Of a stretch of DNA of 64,000 bases, positions 9,361-19,021 are shown one piece after another (positions within the stretch are counted from its first letter, which is position 1; each line of letters starts with the position of its first letter). The stretch lies in the NCBI GenBank assembly GCA_002110465.1, contig NEED01000009.1, positions 62,001-126,000 on the forward strand, read 5' to 3'. The notes beneath the pieces are model-generated. The model was given only the letters and a program-made list of their open reading frames with translations. It had not been told where the DNA came from and made no database searches. Origin of the DNA: an unicellular cyanobacterium SU2 (lineage in GTDB: Bacteria > Cyanobacteriota > Cyanobacteriia > Cyanobacteriales > Microcystaceae). A program made the translations under genes and the position numbers.

Positions 9361-10470
9361 ATGTTAGATACTTTAAAAACTTTATTTGGCGGAGACCCTA
9401 ATGGCTTTGGGCTAGAAATTACCCCCGAAAGGCTTAACCTCGCTCAACTATCTAGACACAAACAAAACTATAAATTATCTAAGTTTTGCACGACAGAAGT
9501 TCCTGAAAATGTTTTTGAAGAAGGGAAAATCCTCGATTCTCTCAGACTAGCCGAACTAATCCAAGAACTGTTAACCGAAAATAAGATTAACATAAAGCGT
9601 GTAGCAACGGCGGTTCCCATGCGCGAAGCTATTATTCGGGTTATTCCAATTCCGGCAGAACTCACCGACGAAGAATTACGGGAAATGGTATTAAACCATG
9701 AGGCGGAATTATATCTCCCCTATCCCAGGGAAGAAGTTGATCTCGACTACCAAAAACTGGGATTTTTTGAAGATGAAGATGGTATTGAAAAAGTCCGAGT
9801 ATTACTGGTAGCCACCCGCAAAGAAGTAACCGATGTTTACATGGAAACCTTCCGACAAGCTGGACTGGAAGTAGATGTGTTAGAAATCAACAGTTTTGCC
9901 TTAATTCGGACTATTCGGGAGCAGTTAAGACAATTTGGCTCTAAAGAAGCGGCTGTCTTAGTGGATGTGGAATTTGACAGCACGGAAATTGCCATTGTCG
10001 TCGATGGAGTTCCCCAATTTTCTCGAACCGTTCCTATTGGAACCTTTCAGATGCAAAATGCCCTATCACAAGCTATGAATTTACCCCCATCACGTAACCC
10101 CGAAATTCTCCAAGGAATGACCATTCCCGTGACTGAGTTTGATAGTTTAAGTACCCAAGGGACTGCTATTAACCCAGGAATGACAGCCCTGATGAGGGTT
10201 TTAAGAGAACTAACTGATGAACTACGACGCTCAATTAACTTTTATTTAAACCAGAGTGAAGATTTAGAAGTAGTACAACTCTTATTAGCCGGGCCTGGAG
10301 GGGGATTAATGCAATTTGATGAGTATTTAACCCATCGTTTAAGTATCCCCACAATCCAAGTTGATCCGGTGGCGGCACTTTCGTTGGAAGTAGATATGGA
10401 AATCTCCCCTGTTGAAAGACCAGGGCTAGGAACGGTTCTCGGATTAGGACTACGAGAGGTGAAAGCATAA
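9361..10470 (+). CDS. pilM: Type IV pilus assembly protein PilM
   Basis: An actin-like ATPase of about 369 aa of the PilM/FtsA fold. Visible features are GFGLEITPERLNLAQLSR at the N-terminus, LVDVEFDSTEIAIVVDGVPQFSRTVPIG (phosphate 2-like region) and LLLAGPGGGLMQFDEYLTHRL near the end. PilM sits on the cytoplasmic side and docks the short N-terminal peptide of PilN. I chose the ATG at 9361; an in-frame TTG at 9349 would add four residues. It is the first gene of pilM-N-O-Q. Confidence 0.95.
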   Translation: MLDTLKTLFGGDPNGFGLEITPERLNLAQLSRHKQNYKLSKFCTTEVPENVFEEGKILDSLRLAELIQELLTENKINIKRVATAVPMREAIIRVIPIPAELTDEELREMVLNHEAELYLPYPREEVDLDYQKLGFFEDEDGIEKVRVLLVATRKEVTDVYMETFRQAGLEVDVLEINSFALIRTIREQLRQFGSKEAAVLVDVEFDSTEIAIVVDGVPQFSRTVPIGTFQMQNALSQAMNLPPSRNPEILQGMTIPVTEFDSLSTQGTAINPGMTALMRVLRELTDELRRSINFYLNQSEDLEVVQLLLAGPGGGLMQFDEYLTHRLSIPTIQVDPVAALSLEVDMEISPVERPGLGTVLGLGLREVKA

Positions 10471-11198
10471 TGTATAGTTTAGACATCAATTTTCTCAAAG
10501 ATCGTCAACAACAAGACTTCAGTAAAATAAGCATTGCTGATAAAAAATCGGTACTTTCTGTCAAAGAAAATTTACCCATTATTATTGGCGGTGGTATTGC
10601 TGTTTTGTTACCAGGGTTAGCCGGAATATCTGTATTGATATTGGGTCAGTTATCGAACCAAACCCAAGCTAAGATTGAACAATTAGATGCCGAGTTAGTT
10701 AAATTAAATGCCCAAAGCAAAAGCTTTGAAGAAATTGAGGCACAAATTGAAGCCAACAAAAAAGAAATTCAAGCTTTGGTAACTGTCTTTAATCAAATTA
10801 AACCGTGGTCAGCGACTTTTCAAGAAATTGAAAATCAAATTCCTCCTAGTGTTAATGTTGAATCAATCAAACAAGATGGATTGGAATTAACAATTTCTGG
10901 TTATGCTCTTGACTACGATAATATTAATGACTTTGTATTACTGTTACAAAGCTCTAAAATGTTACAAGCTAATCAAACAGCCATTATTGATGCAAAGTTA
11001 GGGAGCCTTCCAGTCAAAAATCAAAATAAATCAGAGGATATAGAAATAAGTTATCCCCAAGTTGTGCAATACACGATAACTACACAATTAACTGAACGCC
11101 CTGCCTCTGAGTTACTTCAACAACTTGATAGTAATGGGGCAGTAGGGCTTGTTAGACGTATTAAAACCCTTGAACAGAAAGGAGTGTTTAAACCATGA
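10470..11198 (+). CDS. pilN: Type IV pilus assembly protein PilN
   Basis: The 242-aa bitopic inner-membrane protein begins with the PilM-binding peptide MYSLDINFLKDR. One transmembrane helix lies at about residues 36-58, followed by a coiled-coil segment (about 60-105) and a ferredoxin-like periplasmic domain. Its start codon overlaps the pilM stop by one base (TAATG), showing translational coupling. PilN pairs with PilO to connect the cytoplasmic motor to the secretin. Confidence 0.92.
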   Translation: MYSLDINFLKDRQQQDFSKISIADKKSVLSVKENLPIIIGGGIAVLLPGLAGISVLILGQLSNQTQAKIEQLDAELVKLNAQSKSFEEIEAQIEANKKEIQALVTVFNQIKPWSATFQEIENQIPPSVNVESIKQDGLELTISGYALDYDNINDFVLLLQSSKMLQANQTAIIDAKLGSLPVKNQNKSEDIEISYPQVVQYTITTQLTERPASELLQQLDSNGAVGLVRRIKTLEQKGVFKP

Positions 11199-11986
11199 CC
11201 TTTTCCGATAACTTGAACACAGACCAAGATGTAGATTTTGAGGAGGAAGAATCTAGTTATCCGGTTGCCTTTGGAATAACGTTTACTCCCCCAGTCAGTG
11301 GCATCGCCTTAGGTTTATTAGGGTTAGTGGTCGCTGTGTATATATTATTAACATTTTTTATGCCAGCCTTCGAGGAATACAATACCCTCAGAGAAGATGA
11401 GACAGATAAAGAAAGTCGGATCAATCAAGAAAAATCTGGTCAGATTGATCAAAAAATGGTTCAAGCTGAAATAAATCTCCAGGAATCTCAAGCTTTAAGA
11501 AACCAGGTCTTATCGTTATTTTCTAGTGAAAAAAGTTTAAAAACCCTTTTACTTGATATCAACCGATTTGTGGAAGCTAGACAGGTTACATTAAAAAGTT
11601 TTGAGCCAACTGGAAATGTTGCCATTGTCACCGATAACTCTCTTGGAAAAGACGTTAGGAATAAATTGAAACGCCAAAGTTTTGAAATTGAAATTGAAGG
11701 AAGTTTTGAAAAAACTCATGAACTCCTTCAGGATTTAGAAAGACTTCAACCCCTCTTGATTGTCAACAAGTTAGATTCTCAACGAGTAGCGGAAGCTTTC
11801 GAGGTAAAATTAATCAAAAGTCAGGACAATAATGGCGAGGTCGCAGTTCAAGGACAAGCCATTCCTGTTGGACTAGATCTAATTAAAACAACATTTACTT
11901 TAGATGCTATTCTTCCTTTAACTCCAGAAGAGATGGCCAAATTGGCTGCCTCTGCCAAAGAAAAAGAAGAAGAAAAAGAAAAATAG
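11195..11986 (+). CDS. pilO: Type IV pilus assembly protein PilO
   Basis: The 263-aa protein has an acidic cytoplasmic N-terminus, one membrane helix at about residues 35-55, a coiled coil and a periplasmic domain (LKSFEPTG… EIEIEGSFEKTHELLQDLERL). The tail is extremely Lys/Glu-rich (AKEKEEEKEK). It overlaps pilN by four bases (ATGA). PilN and PilO heterodimerise in the alignment complex. No pilP follows, in line with other cyanobacteria, which lack that lipoprotein. Confidence 0.92.
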   Translation: MTFSDNLNTDQDVDFEEEESSYPVAFGITFTPPVSGIALGLLGLVVAVYILLTFFMPAFEEYNTLREDETDKESRINQEKSGQIDQKMVQAEINLQESQALRNQVLSLFSSEKSLKTLLLDINRFVEARQVTLKSFEPTGNVAIVTDNSLGKDVRNKLKRQSFEIEIEGSFEKTHELLQDLERLQPLLIVNKLDSQRVAEAFEVKLIKSQDNNGEVAVQGQAIPVGLDLIKTTFTLDAILPLTPEEMAKLAASAKEKEEEKEK

Positions 11987-12091
11987 ACCTAATCATCAAA
12001 GTCAAAAATTTAGTCATTACCAATGGGAATGACTGCTAAAAAAATGTCGCTAACCCCATTTAGTTGACAGTTGTGTGTAGAGGAGTGAATT

Positions 12092-14299
12092 GTGAAAAAC
12101 TATCGTTATCCGCTAATGACCAGTGGAGCAATATCTTTAATGCTCCTCATCAGTCAACCTTCCGTGGCTGTTAATTCGTCTGAAAGCTCTCAATCTCAAG
12201 ACAAAGCAAGCACTGATGAGGTACTTTCTGGGAATCTGGAGCCTCAGATCGATTCTGAGTTAGATATCCTGTCCCAAAAACTTGATTGGGCTGCCAAAAT
12301 GGAGGAAATGTCACAAGAGCCTCTTTCCCTGGATATTCCTGTTGAAATCGCTCAAATGCCCCCCGCCTATCCCAATATCCCCCAGGGTTCCCCAACTCCG
12401 TCTCAATCTCCTGGCTTTTATCCGAATACGCCCAATCCTTTTCCGCGATCGCCCTCATCGGATGTCTTAGTCCCTCAACCGGAAGTGATCATCAAATCTA
12501 ACGGCTCTTCTGTTCCTGACAGTCTTAAACCCACGATGCCGATGGCTCCTACCTTACCGCGAGCCGTTGCTCCCCCTGTAGGAGATATGGCCATTTCTAA
12601 TATTAATGCTGCTGCTGATTTTATCGATTTAGGAACCTCTATCGTCGTTCCTCGCCTAGTTCTACGTCAGGCTCCTGCGAGGGAAGTGTTAGCAGTATTA
12701 GCTCGTTATGCGGGGATGAACCTGGTGTTTACTGACGATACAGCCCCAGGACTGCAAGGACAAGGACAAGGACAAGCGCCAGCCGGAGGACCGACGGTTT
12801 CGTTAGATTTAGAAAATGAGCCAGTAGAGGAGGTGTTTAACTCGGTATTGATGATTTCGGGGTTACAAGCAAACCGCCGAGGAAGAACCATTTTTGTTGG
12901 GTCCCAATTACCCCAAGAGGTGCGGAACTTAATTAGTCGTACCATTCGCCTCAACCAAGTTAAATCCTTCAATGCCGGGACTTTTTTAGCCTCCCAAGGA
13001 GCAGAATACCAACGTTTAGTAACCCAACGCGAAGATATTATTGACCCCTTAACTCAACGGGTGATTGGACAGCGAGAACTCCCTGCTGAACTTGAACCCC
13101 TCACATCAAAACGGGGAGAGAGATCGGGCGCGCCTCTATTGCTGACAGGGTTAACAGTATCCTCTGATGATCGTCTCAATACCATTACCTTAGTGGGAGA
13201 ACCCCGTGATGTTCAAGTGGCTACCTCTCTGTTAACCCAAATGGATGCTCGTCGCCGACAAGTGGCCGTTAATGTCAAGGTCGTTGATATTACCCTGACT
13301 AACGATCAGTCCTTCAGTAGTAGTTTTTCCTTTGGGGTCAATGATAGTTTCTTCGTTGTTGATGACGGGGCTGCATTTTTGCGTTTTGGGGGACCTGCTC
13401 CCATTCAAGAAGGGGAGTTTAATAGTGGGACCGGACGAGTTGGAGTACCGCCTGCTATTCCTAACCCTTTTATTGAAGATGGAAACATCTTTTTAAATCA
13501 AGGTTCATTTCAATTTCCTGTTTTAAGTGATGCAGGGTTGCCGCGAATTCCTGGAGCATCTCTGGGTATTTCCAATGACCCTGGAAACGCAGGGGTACTT
13601 GCTGAGCTAGACGCTGCTGACCCCGAATTCCTCTACGAGCTTCCCTCCTTTTTCGAGTTTCCCAGAAAGTTCCTTGCCCAAATCGAAACCACCATTGACA
13701 GTGGTAACGCCAAAGTGTTGACTGACCCCACCCTAGTGGTTCAAGAAGGTCAAGAAGCGACAGTGAAATTAACCCAAAAAGTCGTTGAAAACATTGTCAC
13801 TGAAGTTGATCCCCTTAGTGGTGTCAGAACGACTACCCCTGTTTTAGAAGATTCTGGATTAACCCTAGCGATTAACGTCGATAAAATCGATGATAACGGA
13901 TTTATTAGCCTAACCGTTAGTCCTACCATTGCGGCTCCTGGGGAACAAGTCCAGTTTGATAGTGGGGTGGGATCATCGAATACTTTAACCCTCTTATCAC
14001 GACGGGAGTTAACCTCTGGATTGATTCGTCTACGGGATGGACAGACCCTAATCTTGTCAGGGATTATCAGTGAAGTGGATCAGTCTTTGACCAGTAAGGT
14101 TCCGATTTTAGGAGATATTCCCCTCCTAGGTGCGCTTTTCCGTAGTCAAACTGATACGAAGGATCGCTCAGAAGTGGTGGTTCTACTGACCCCTCAAATC
14201 CTCCATGACAATGGACAATGGGGCTATAATTACACCCCAGGAAGGGCAGCTGCCGAAGTCTTGCGTGAACAAGGGTTCCCTGTTCAAATTGTTCCCTAG
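12092..14299 (+). CDS. pilQ: Type IV pilus secretin PilQ
   Basis: The 735-aa outer-membrane secretin has a signal peptide (residues 1-27, ending VAV) and a proline-rich linker (about 85-150). A STN/N0-like domain follows (LVLRQAPAREVLAVLARYAG), then N1-type repeats and the C-terminal secretin core with LTDPTLVVQEGQEATVKLTQ and SGLIRLRDGQTLILSGIISE, ending in KVPILGDIPLLGALFRS. It forms the gated channel for the pilus. The start is GTG at 12092. It is the last gene of pilMNOQ, 105 bp after pilO. The final bases overlap the convergent sixA. Confidence 0.95.
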   Translation: MKNYRYPLMTSGAISLMLLISQPSVAVNSSESSQSQDKASTDEVLSGNLEPQIDSELDILSQKLDWAAKMEEMSQEPLSLDIPVEIAQMPPAYPNIPQGSPTPSQSPGFYPNTPNPFPRSPSSDVLVPQPEVIIKSNGSSVPDSLKPTMPMAPTLPRAVAPPVGDMAISNINAAADFIDLGTSIVVPRLVLRQAPAREVLAVLARYAGMNLVFTDDTAPGLQGQGQGQAPAGGPTVSLDLENEPVEEVFNSVLMISGLQANRRGRTIFVGSQLPQEVRNLISRTIRLNQVKSFNAGTFLASQGAEYQRLVTQREDIIDPLTQRVIGQRELPAELEPLTSKRGERSGAPLLLTGLTVSSDDRLNTITLVGEPRDVQVATSLLTQMDARRRQVAVNVKVVDITLTNDQSFSSSFSFGVNDSFFVVDDGAAFLRFGGPAPIQEGEFNSGTGRVGVPPAIPNPFIEDGNIFLNQGSFQFPVLSDAGLPRIPGASLGISNDPGNAGVLAELDAADPEFLYELPSFFEFPRKFLAQIETTIDSGNAKVLTDPTLVVQEGQEATVKLTQKVVENIVTEVDPLSGVRTTTPVLEDSGLTLAINVDKIDDNGFISLTVSPTIAAPGEQVQFDSGVGSSNTLTLLSRRELTSGLIRLRDGQTLILSGIISEVDQSLTSKVPILGDIPLLGALFRSQTDTKDRSEVVVLLTPQILHDNGQWGYNYTPGRAAAEVLREQGFPVQIVP

Positions 14300-14823
14300 G
14301 ACTTTATAAACCATTTCGGAGCAGTTAACAAAAACAATTCACTCCCACCGATGGGTTTAGTGTTTTCGGGGAGAGTTACCCCAATAATCCCTGCTTTCTT
14401 AACGATTAATTTGTCTTGAGAATTCCCCCAAACTAGGATTTCAGTCCAGTTTCCTAAATCTGGTTGATGACCAACTAGGGCAAGATGGCTATTTTCTGTA
14501 TTGTAGGGGGAATTCAACCACCAATTGACCCAGGTTTGAATATCGCCACCAGGAGCAAGGGGTTGAAAAACTTCTACGATATTGCTCAGTCCGACTTGTT
14601 GAAAAATTTCTGCGGTTTGACGCGCTCTCACAAGGGGACTGGTTAAAATTACCTCAAAATTGACCCCGATCGCTTTCAAGCGTTGAGCGACTTTAGTGGT
14701 TTTTTCCCGTCCTATTTGAGTCAGGGGACGGTCTACATCGTTGGTGTATTCAGTCCTTTCTGCGGCAATTCCATGACGAATTAAATAGAGTTGTGCCATA
14801 TTAGCTCCAAAGGTGTCTGGCAC
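14296..14823 (-). CDS. sixA: Phosphohistidine phosphatase SixA
   Basis: A 175-aa histidine phosphatase with the RHG catalytic signature in LYLIRHGIAAER, the second arginine in LTSPLVRARQTAEIF and the second catalytic histidine in LALVGHQPDLG. SixA removes phosphate from histidine residues of phosphorelay (HPt) or PTS proteins. The conserved start may be the internal Met of MAQLYLIRHG (residue 9). Its stop codon overlaps the pilQ end by four bases, so the transcripts are convergent. Confidence 0.88.
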   Translation of the reverse strand: MPDTFGANMAQLYLIRHGIAAERTEYTNDVDRPLTQIGREKTTKVAQRLKAIGVNFEVILTSPLVRARQTAEIFQQVGLSNIVEVFQPLAPGGDIQTWVNWWLNSPYNTENSHLALVGHQPDLGNWTEILVWGNSQDKLIVKKAGIIGVTLPENTKPIGGSELFLLTAPKWFIKS

Positions 14824-14856
14824 TATTATGGAGTAACTTGATTTTCGTTAGGATCT

Positions 14857-15483
14857 ATGGTTAAAATCCGAAGTGATTTATCAATTTTTAACTCGATTAT
14901 GCTTAAAACTCCGATGATAACCTTACTCGCTCGCCTAAATCATGTTAGTAGAATTGTTCCGGTCTCCTTGGGATTATTAACGTTAGGGCTGTCCCCTGTT
15001 GCTGCGATCGCAGGTAGTGCAGCTTGGAATCAATTTGATGTTTGTGTGACTGAAATTGCTAACCATGGGGTAGCACGGAACACAGCCGCATCAGCTTGTT
15101 CTGATGCCCTGATTCCCAAAGAATTATCCCAATGTGTCACAATGATTCGTCGAGCCACTCCCATTGACGGAGATAATGCTCTCGGTGCTTGTTATCAGGT
15201 AAGACGACCTATTGATTTAGGTAACTGTGTGGCCGATGTTTATAATGCTATTCCTAGTCTATCCTCAGTATCGAGCGAAGATGAATTAACGACATCAGAA
15301 AATATTCCTTTGTTAACTCTATTGAATTCTTGTCGAGCGAGTTTGCGTCCAGGATATTATTCAGAATGTGTTATTGCGGTTAACCGAGATGTTCCTGATA
15401 TGACTCCCGTTAAAGCGTTAAATAAATGTCTTTCTGCTGAGGATTTTCCCCGTGATTTATTTCCAGCTTATGAAACACGATAG
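14857..15483 (+). CDS. Secreted cysteine-rich repeat protein, function unknown
   Basis: The 208-aa protein has a hydrophobic signal segment (VSLGLLTLGLSPVAAIAG) preceded by a long charged leader, so the true start may be an inner Met. The mature part has eight cysteines in four pairs within a repeated pattern of the type CV..I....…A..AC...I (FDVCVTEIANHG… SACSDALIPKELSQCVTMI… GACYQVRRPIDLGNCVADVY… NSC… SECVIAV… NKC). Disulfide-bonded repeats in the periplasm or outside are likely. I do not recognise the family; similar proteins occur in cyanobacteria. Confidence 0.7.
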   Translation: MVKIRSDLSIFNSIMLKTPMITLLARLNHVSRIVPVSLGLLTLGLSPVAAIAGSAAWNQFDVCVTEIANHGVARNTAASACSDALIPKELSQCVTMIRRATPIDGDNALGACYQVRRPIDLGNCVADVYNAIPSLSSVSSEDELTTSENIPLLTLLNSCRASLRPGYYSECVIAVNRDVPDMTPVKALNKCLSAEDFPRDLFPAYETR

Positions 15484-15639
15484 GTCATCATGTGCTATTG
15501 GGCGTTAGGGAAAAAACATTCAGGCAAACGTTGACTCAAATATAGTCCTAGACCATAGCAAAGTTTTTCTAAACAATACTTCAACTGCTATCAAAGAGTT
15601 GGTAGCCACAATAGCATTATAAGATGTAAAATTTGAAAG

Positions 15640-15704
15640 TTCGTAGTTAAGGCTTTAGCCTCGATTTAACCAGGATTTTAAGTCCTAAAGGATTGACTAC
15701 AAAC
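15640..15704. repeat. Dispersed palindromic repeat copy
   Basis: This stretch in the 255-bp gap before the DEP gene has the inner palindromes AAGGCTTTAGCCT and GGATTTTAAGTCC and ends in GACTACAAAC. Related copies occur at 33789-33845 and 42603-42628, each ending CTACAAAC. This is the kind of 'GTAGTAAGGGCTTTAGCCCTTACTACAAAC' element scattered in cyanobacterial genomes. Here it shows imperfect arms. Confidence 0.55.
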
Positions 15705-15738
15705 CTATATTAATTTTGCCTCACCGAGGAGTTTCTTT

Positions 15739-16305
15739 TTGAAAATATTAGGTCATCAACAAGTAACTTATTGTAATTTAGTCTCTCGAAGAGATAATAA
15801 TATAGAATATTTACCTGGTCTAATTTTTCAAAATAAGTTTTTTATTAAGGATAAAGTTTTTGCCCTTGATAAAAAAACCGAAGCTCAACAATACGGTAGA
15901 CAGGAATTTTTACAACACAAAGGACAAAAACAATATATTTTACTTGAAGACCCTACCGGATTAACACTTTCGACTCAAGATGATTCAGTAGAATTATTTA
16001 AACAATCTAACGAAGAAAATTCATCAGCGACCATTAATTTAAAAGAACTAATTTCAGTAATTCGAGGGGATAATGGGATTGAAATTAAAGAACGTCGCTA
16101 TCGACTCAAGCTTTATCCTGACTGTTTTGTTGGAAGTGAATTAGTAGATTGGATGGTTACAACTTTATCAATTCCTCCAGAAAAAGCTGTTCAAATTGGA
16201 CAACTTCTCATTGAGAAGAAATTAATTCACCATGTTCATGATGAACATTCTTTTAAAAATGAGTTTTTATTCTATCGCTTTTATTGTGATGAAAAAAATT
16301 CTTGA
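15739..16305 (+). CDS. DEP domain-containing protein
   Basis: The 188-aa protein has a C-terminal DEP domain at about residues 105-185. It is recognisable from IEIKERRYRLKLYPDCFVGSELVDWMV and the downstream AVQIGQLLIEKKLIHHV…FLFYRF. DEP domains mediate membrane or protein contacts in signalling. The first 100 residues are not recognised. The start is TTG at 15739, supported by a GAGGA ribosome binding site at 15726-15730; an ATG is not available nearby. Confidence 0.8.
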   Translation: MKILGHQQVTYCNLVSRRDNNIEYLPGLIFQNKFFIKDKVFALDKKTEAQQYGRQEFLQHKGQKQYILLEDPTGLTLSTQDDSVELFKQSNEENSSATINLKELISVIRGDNGIEIKERRYRLKLYPDCFVGSELVDWMVTTLSIPPEKAVQIGQLLIEKKLIHHVHDEHSFKNEFLFYRFYCDEKNS

Positions 16306-16307
16306 GT

Positions 16308-17651
16308 TTAATATAATTCTTGTCGTAATCTATAAATTAGGGTATCAGGATCAACTTGATTAATAATATTTTCCATGACCGTACTTGGACCCATAGGACC
16401 CCAACTACAACCTTTTTCTAAATACTCTTGAGCCGCTTTACCGACGATATAAGCATAGTATCCTGCAATTCCTCCTTGCATTACCGCCGTACTTCCATAG
16501 GTTGTTAAGGCAGCTGGATTTTCAAATAAACTTAAGGCTCCAGAAGCAGTTTTTCCTAGTCCTAACATTACTAAACTTACAACTTCACCTAATAATAATC
16601 CACCAGAACTAAAAATAATTTTTTTCCAGAGTTTACCCGCCTCATAACTGGTAATCGGAAGTCCATACAATTGGGCTAGAGAACGAATCAAAGCCAAATC
16701 AGCGATCGCTCCCCCAATTAAATCTAAAAAAGCAATGGGGTTCAGAGCCACCGCTAAGGCTTTTGATTTAGTATAATTCCAAATAATAGCTTCTGCTTCT
16801 TTCTGACGAATTTTCAAGGTCTTTTTGGCAATATTTTCTTCAGCTTGTTTAGCTTGCATTAAAGCATTTAAAGATAATAATGAGCGTCCTTCTTGATTTA
16901 AAATTGTCAATATTTTATTGCGTAATTCATCAACTTGAGGCGGTAGAGTTTCCCATTTTTCTGTTACTTTACCATCAGGATATTCAACCCGAACAGGGAT
17001 AGGTTGGGGGTCAGCCGCTATCCTAACAATTTCGTTGGCAGAAAGAATCGGATTGTTTTGATCTGAATTGATACTTTGTAATTGTTGATAAATCTCTTGA
17101 CAATCTTGATCAGGATAAAGATCAATTTTATTAAACACTAAAATTAAGGGTTTTTGACTTCCTTGTAGTTCCCGTAATGCTTCATATTCGGTACGGGTAA
17201 TATCACCGGACACTACAAACAGAATTAAGTCAGCTTGATAGGCCACTTCTCTAGCCATATTAGCCCGCGTTTCCCCTTCAATTTCATCTAATCCAGGGGT
17301 ATCAATAAACTCGACTTGAACTTTACCGCTAGGGGGTGTCCAACGAACAGATTTGGGCCACTGAGTGACCCCATGCAATGGACCCGCATCAAGAAGTTTT
17401 TGTCCAATTAAAGCATTAACAACGGCTGATTTACCCCGACTAACTAAGCCAAAAGTGGCAATTCTAATGACATTTTGTTCAAGTTTATTTAAGGCTCCTT
17501 TGAGAGTTTGTAAATCTTGACGGACAGCCCCTTGCAGTTCAAGATTAGGGGGATAATTCCAATGGCGACGAAAACTCGCATACCAAGATAACGCCTGTTG
17601 CAAACTGGCGCGAGCTTGTTGGAGATGGTTGTCTTGTTGAGAAGGGGACAT
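16308..17651 (-). CDS. GTPase of the Era/dynamin-like superfamily with DUF697-type membrane region
   Basis: The 447-aa protein has a GTPase domain with G1 GLVSRGKSAVVNAL (about residue 68), G3 FIDTPGLDE and G4 VFNKIDLY. The C-terminal third is hydrophobic with several helices (ALAVALNPIAFLDLIGGAIAD, GGLLLGEVVSLVMLGLG), as in DUF697 GTPases of cyanobacteria. The G1 P-loop is GxxxxGKS as expected. A role in membrane or chloroplast-like envelope processes is guessed. It converges with the DEP gene, 2 bp away. Confidence 0.83.
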   Translation of the reverse strand: MSPSQQDNHLQQARASLQQALSWYASFRRHWNYPPNLELQGAVRQDLQTLKGALNKLEQNVIRIATFGLVSRGKSAVVNALIGQKLLDAGPLHGVTQWPKSVRWTPPSGKVQVEFIDTPGLDEIEGETRANMAREVAYQADLILFVVSGDITRTEYEALRELQGSQKPLILVFNKIDLYPDQDCQEIYQQLQSINSDQNNPILSANEIVRIAADPQPIPVRVEYPDGKVTEKWETLPPQVDELRNKILTILNQEGRSLLSLNALMQAKQAEENIAKKTLKIRQKEAEAIIWNYTKSKALAVALNPIAFLDLIGGAIADLALIRSLAQLYGLPITSYEAGKLWKKIIFSSGGLLLGEVVSLVMLGLGKTASGALSLFENPAALTTYGSTAVMQGGIAGYYAYIVGKAAQEYLEKGCSWGPMGPSTVMENIINQVDPDTLIYRLRQELY

Positions 17652-17688
17652 TAGTTGGTATTTATGGACTTGAAATTTGGGGAGGATG

Positions 17689-18890
17689 TTACGGATGAAT
17701 CAACGATATTCTCATATTAGTGGAATCAGAGTCTTGTTTTAAAGTTTTATAGATAGCGATCGCTGCTCGACTTGTCAAGTCCATTGCTGAATGAGAGTAA
17801 ATTAAAAAACGCAATCCATCTACAGTTTTTGAAGCCTTTTTCTTATTTTTGATGAAATTAACTGTTTGTTTAATCTCTTCCTCAATAAAAGTGGTTGAAT
17901 CATCGACTATGAGTGAATGGATATCTCCAGAATTAATATTAATTCCAGATTGAACTAATTCAGGTTCACTCTTATGTTGAGTTTTTTGGAATCTAATTCT
18001 ATCAATTCTCTCAAAGGAAAATAGTCCTTTTTTTTCTTCATCTTCTATCTCATAACCTAGGTACCAAGCAATATTATGAAAGACGATTTGTAAAGGATAA
18101 GCTCTAAAGGTTTGTTGTGGGGTATCAGTCCATTTTTTTCACATAAAAAAGGATAATAAATAATAAAACGAATCGTTTTAATTAATCGTTCAAACCTCTC
18201 TAAATCATGATAACGATGGCTAATTAAATAAGGAGAATCAATCGACTCCATTTCAACTCAATCAGCCCGAACGTTACCGCCCCCTAAAATACCATTTTTC
18301 TTTAACCAGTTTAAGTTTTTTTCAATGGCTTTTGGATCAGCATAAACCCGATCATACTTTTTAGTAATAACTGCACACATTTCTTCAATAGAAGTGGTAA
18401 ACTCTGGCAATTTTTCGATGCCTAAAATAACTTTTAAGGTTTCTAGTTCAGTTTCTGATAAATTCCCTAAGCCTGGATAATTAATAATAACTGACATCAA
18501 GTGCATTAATCGTTCAAAGTCTAAAAAACGAGAATATTGATGAAAATTTTTATTCTTATTTAAGTTGGCTTGATTAGCTAAAAGACGATTAAATCCTTTG
18601 ATAATTTTACGAATTTTAGAGAGATCGAAACTGTTTTCTGTAATCGAAATAGGATAAATCTTTAATAGTCCTTCGTTAGAGCTTGGGGGAGCGTTTTGTA
18701 AACAAGCATTCATCCGCTCAATCACCTCATCAGGAACTTGGCGATCACGTTTTTTATTTCTTTGTTTACATTGCTCAATTGTAACCTGTAAATGCCATCC
18801 GATCCATTGAATATTAAATAAATTAACTGTTTTATAAAGAAAATCAAGTCGGCACTGCCGCACAACATTTGTGGCATCGTAAATCACTGA
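17689..18890 (-). pseudogene. P-loop kinase-like/WYL-domain protein, decayed
   Basis: Read on the minus strand, the remnant starts inside a polynucleotide-kinase-like domain (VIYDATNVVRQ, then QVPDEVIERMNACLQNAPP). It runs through a middle region to an in-frame TGA at 18258-18260 and continues in the same frame as SPYLISHRYHDLERFERLI. It then shifts frame near 18110-18130 into a clear WYL domain (RAYPLQIVFHNIAWYLGYE… SFERIDRIRF) and ends at 17689. The P-loop that should precede DATNV is missing because the 5' end is cut off 22 bp from a CRISPR repeat. Such ATPase-WYL proteins accompany type III CRISPR loci in cyanobacteria as likely regulators. Confidence 0.8.
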
Positions 18891-18911
18891 TTGATCTTAA
18901 AGCCAACGGAG

Positions 18912-19021
18912 GTTTCCATTCAACTGATTTCTCTTAATAAAAGAGAGTTAGCCAACACTTTTGATTTAAGAATAAACCTTATTAAGTTTCCATTCAACTG
19001 ATTTCTCTTAATAAAAGAGAG
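18912..19021 (-). CRISPR. One-spacer CRISPR array (two identical 36-nt repeats)
   Basis: Two identical 36-nt direct repeats occupy 18912-18947 and 18986-19021, separated by a 38-nt spacer (18948-18985). Read on the minus strand, the repeat ends TTGAATGGAAAC, the typical 3' end of cyanobacterial repeats, giving the 8-nt crRNA handle ATGGAAAC, so transcription is probably leftward. An internal CTCTT/AAGAG stem is present. No cas1 or cas2 lies nearby and no clear AT-rich leader remains. The array sits between two genes that have both lost their 5' ends. Confidence 0.88.

Noticed and set aside
18057-18251. A separate 64-aa gene
   Set aside because: It is a middle piece of the kinase-WYL pseudogene between a stop and a frameshift.
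18912-19021. Chance duplicate instead of a CRISPR array
   Set aside because: Two identical 36-nt repeats with a 38-nt spacer, a typical cyanobacterial repeat end and Cmr genes nearby make chance very unlikely.
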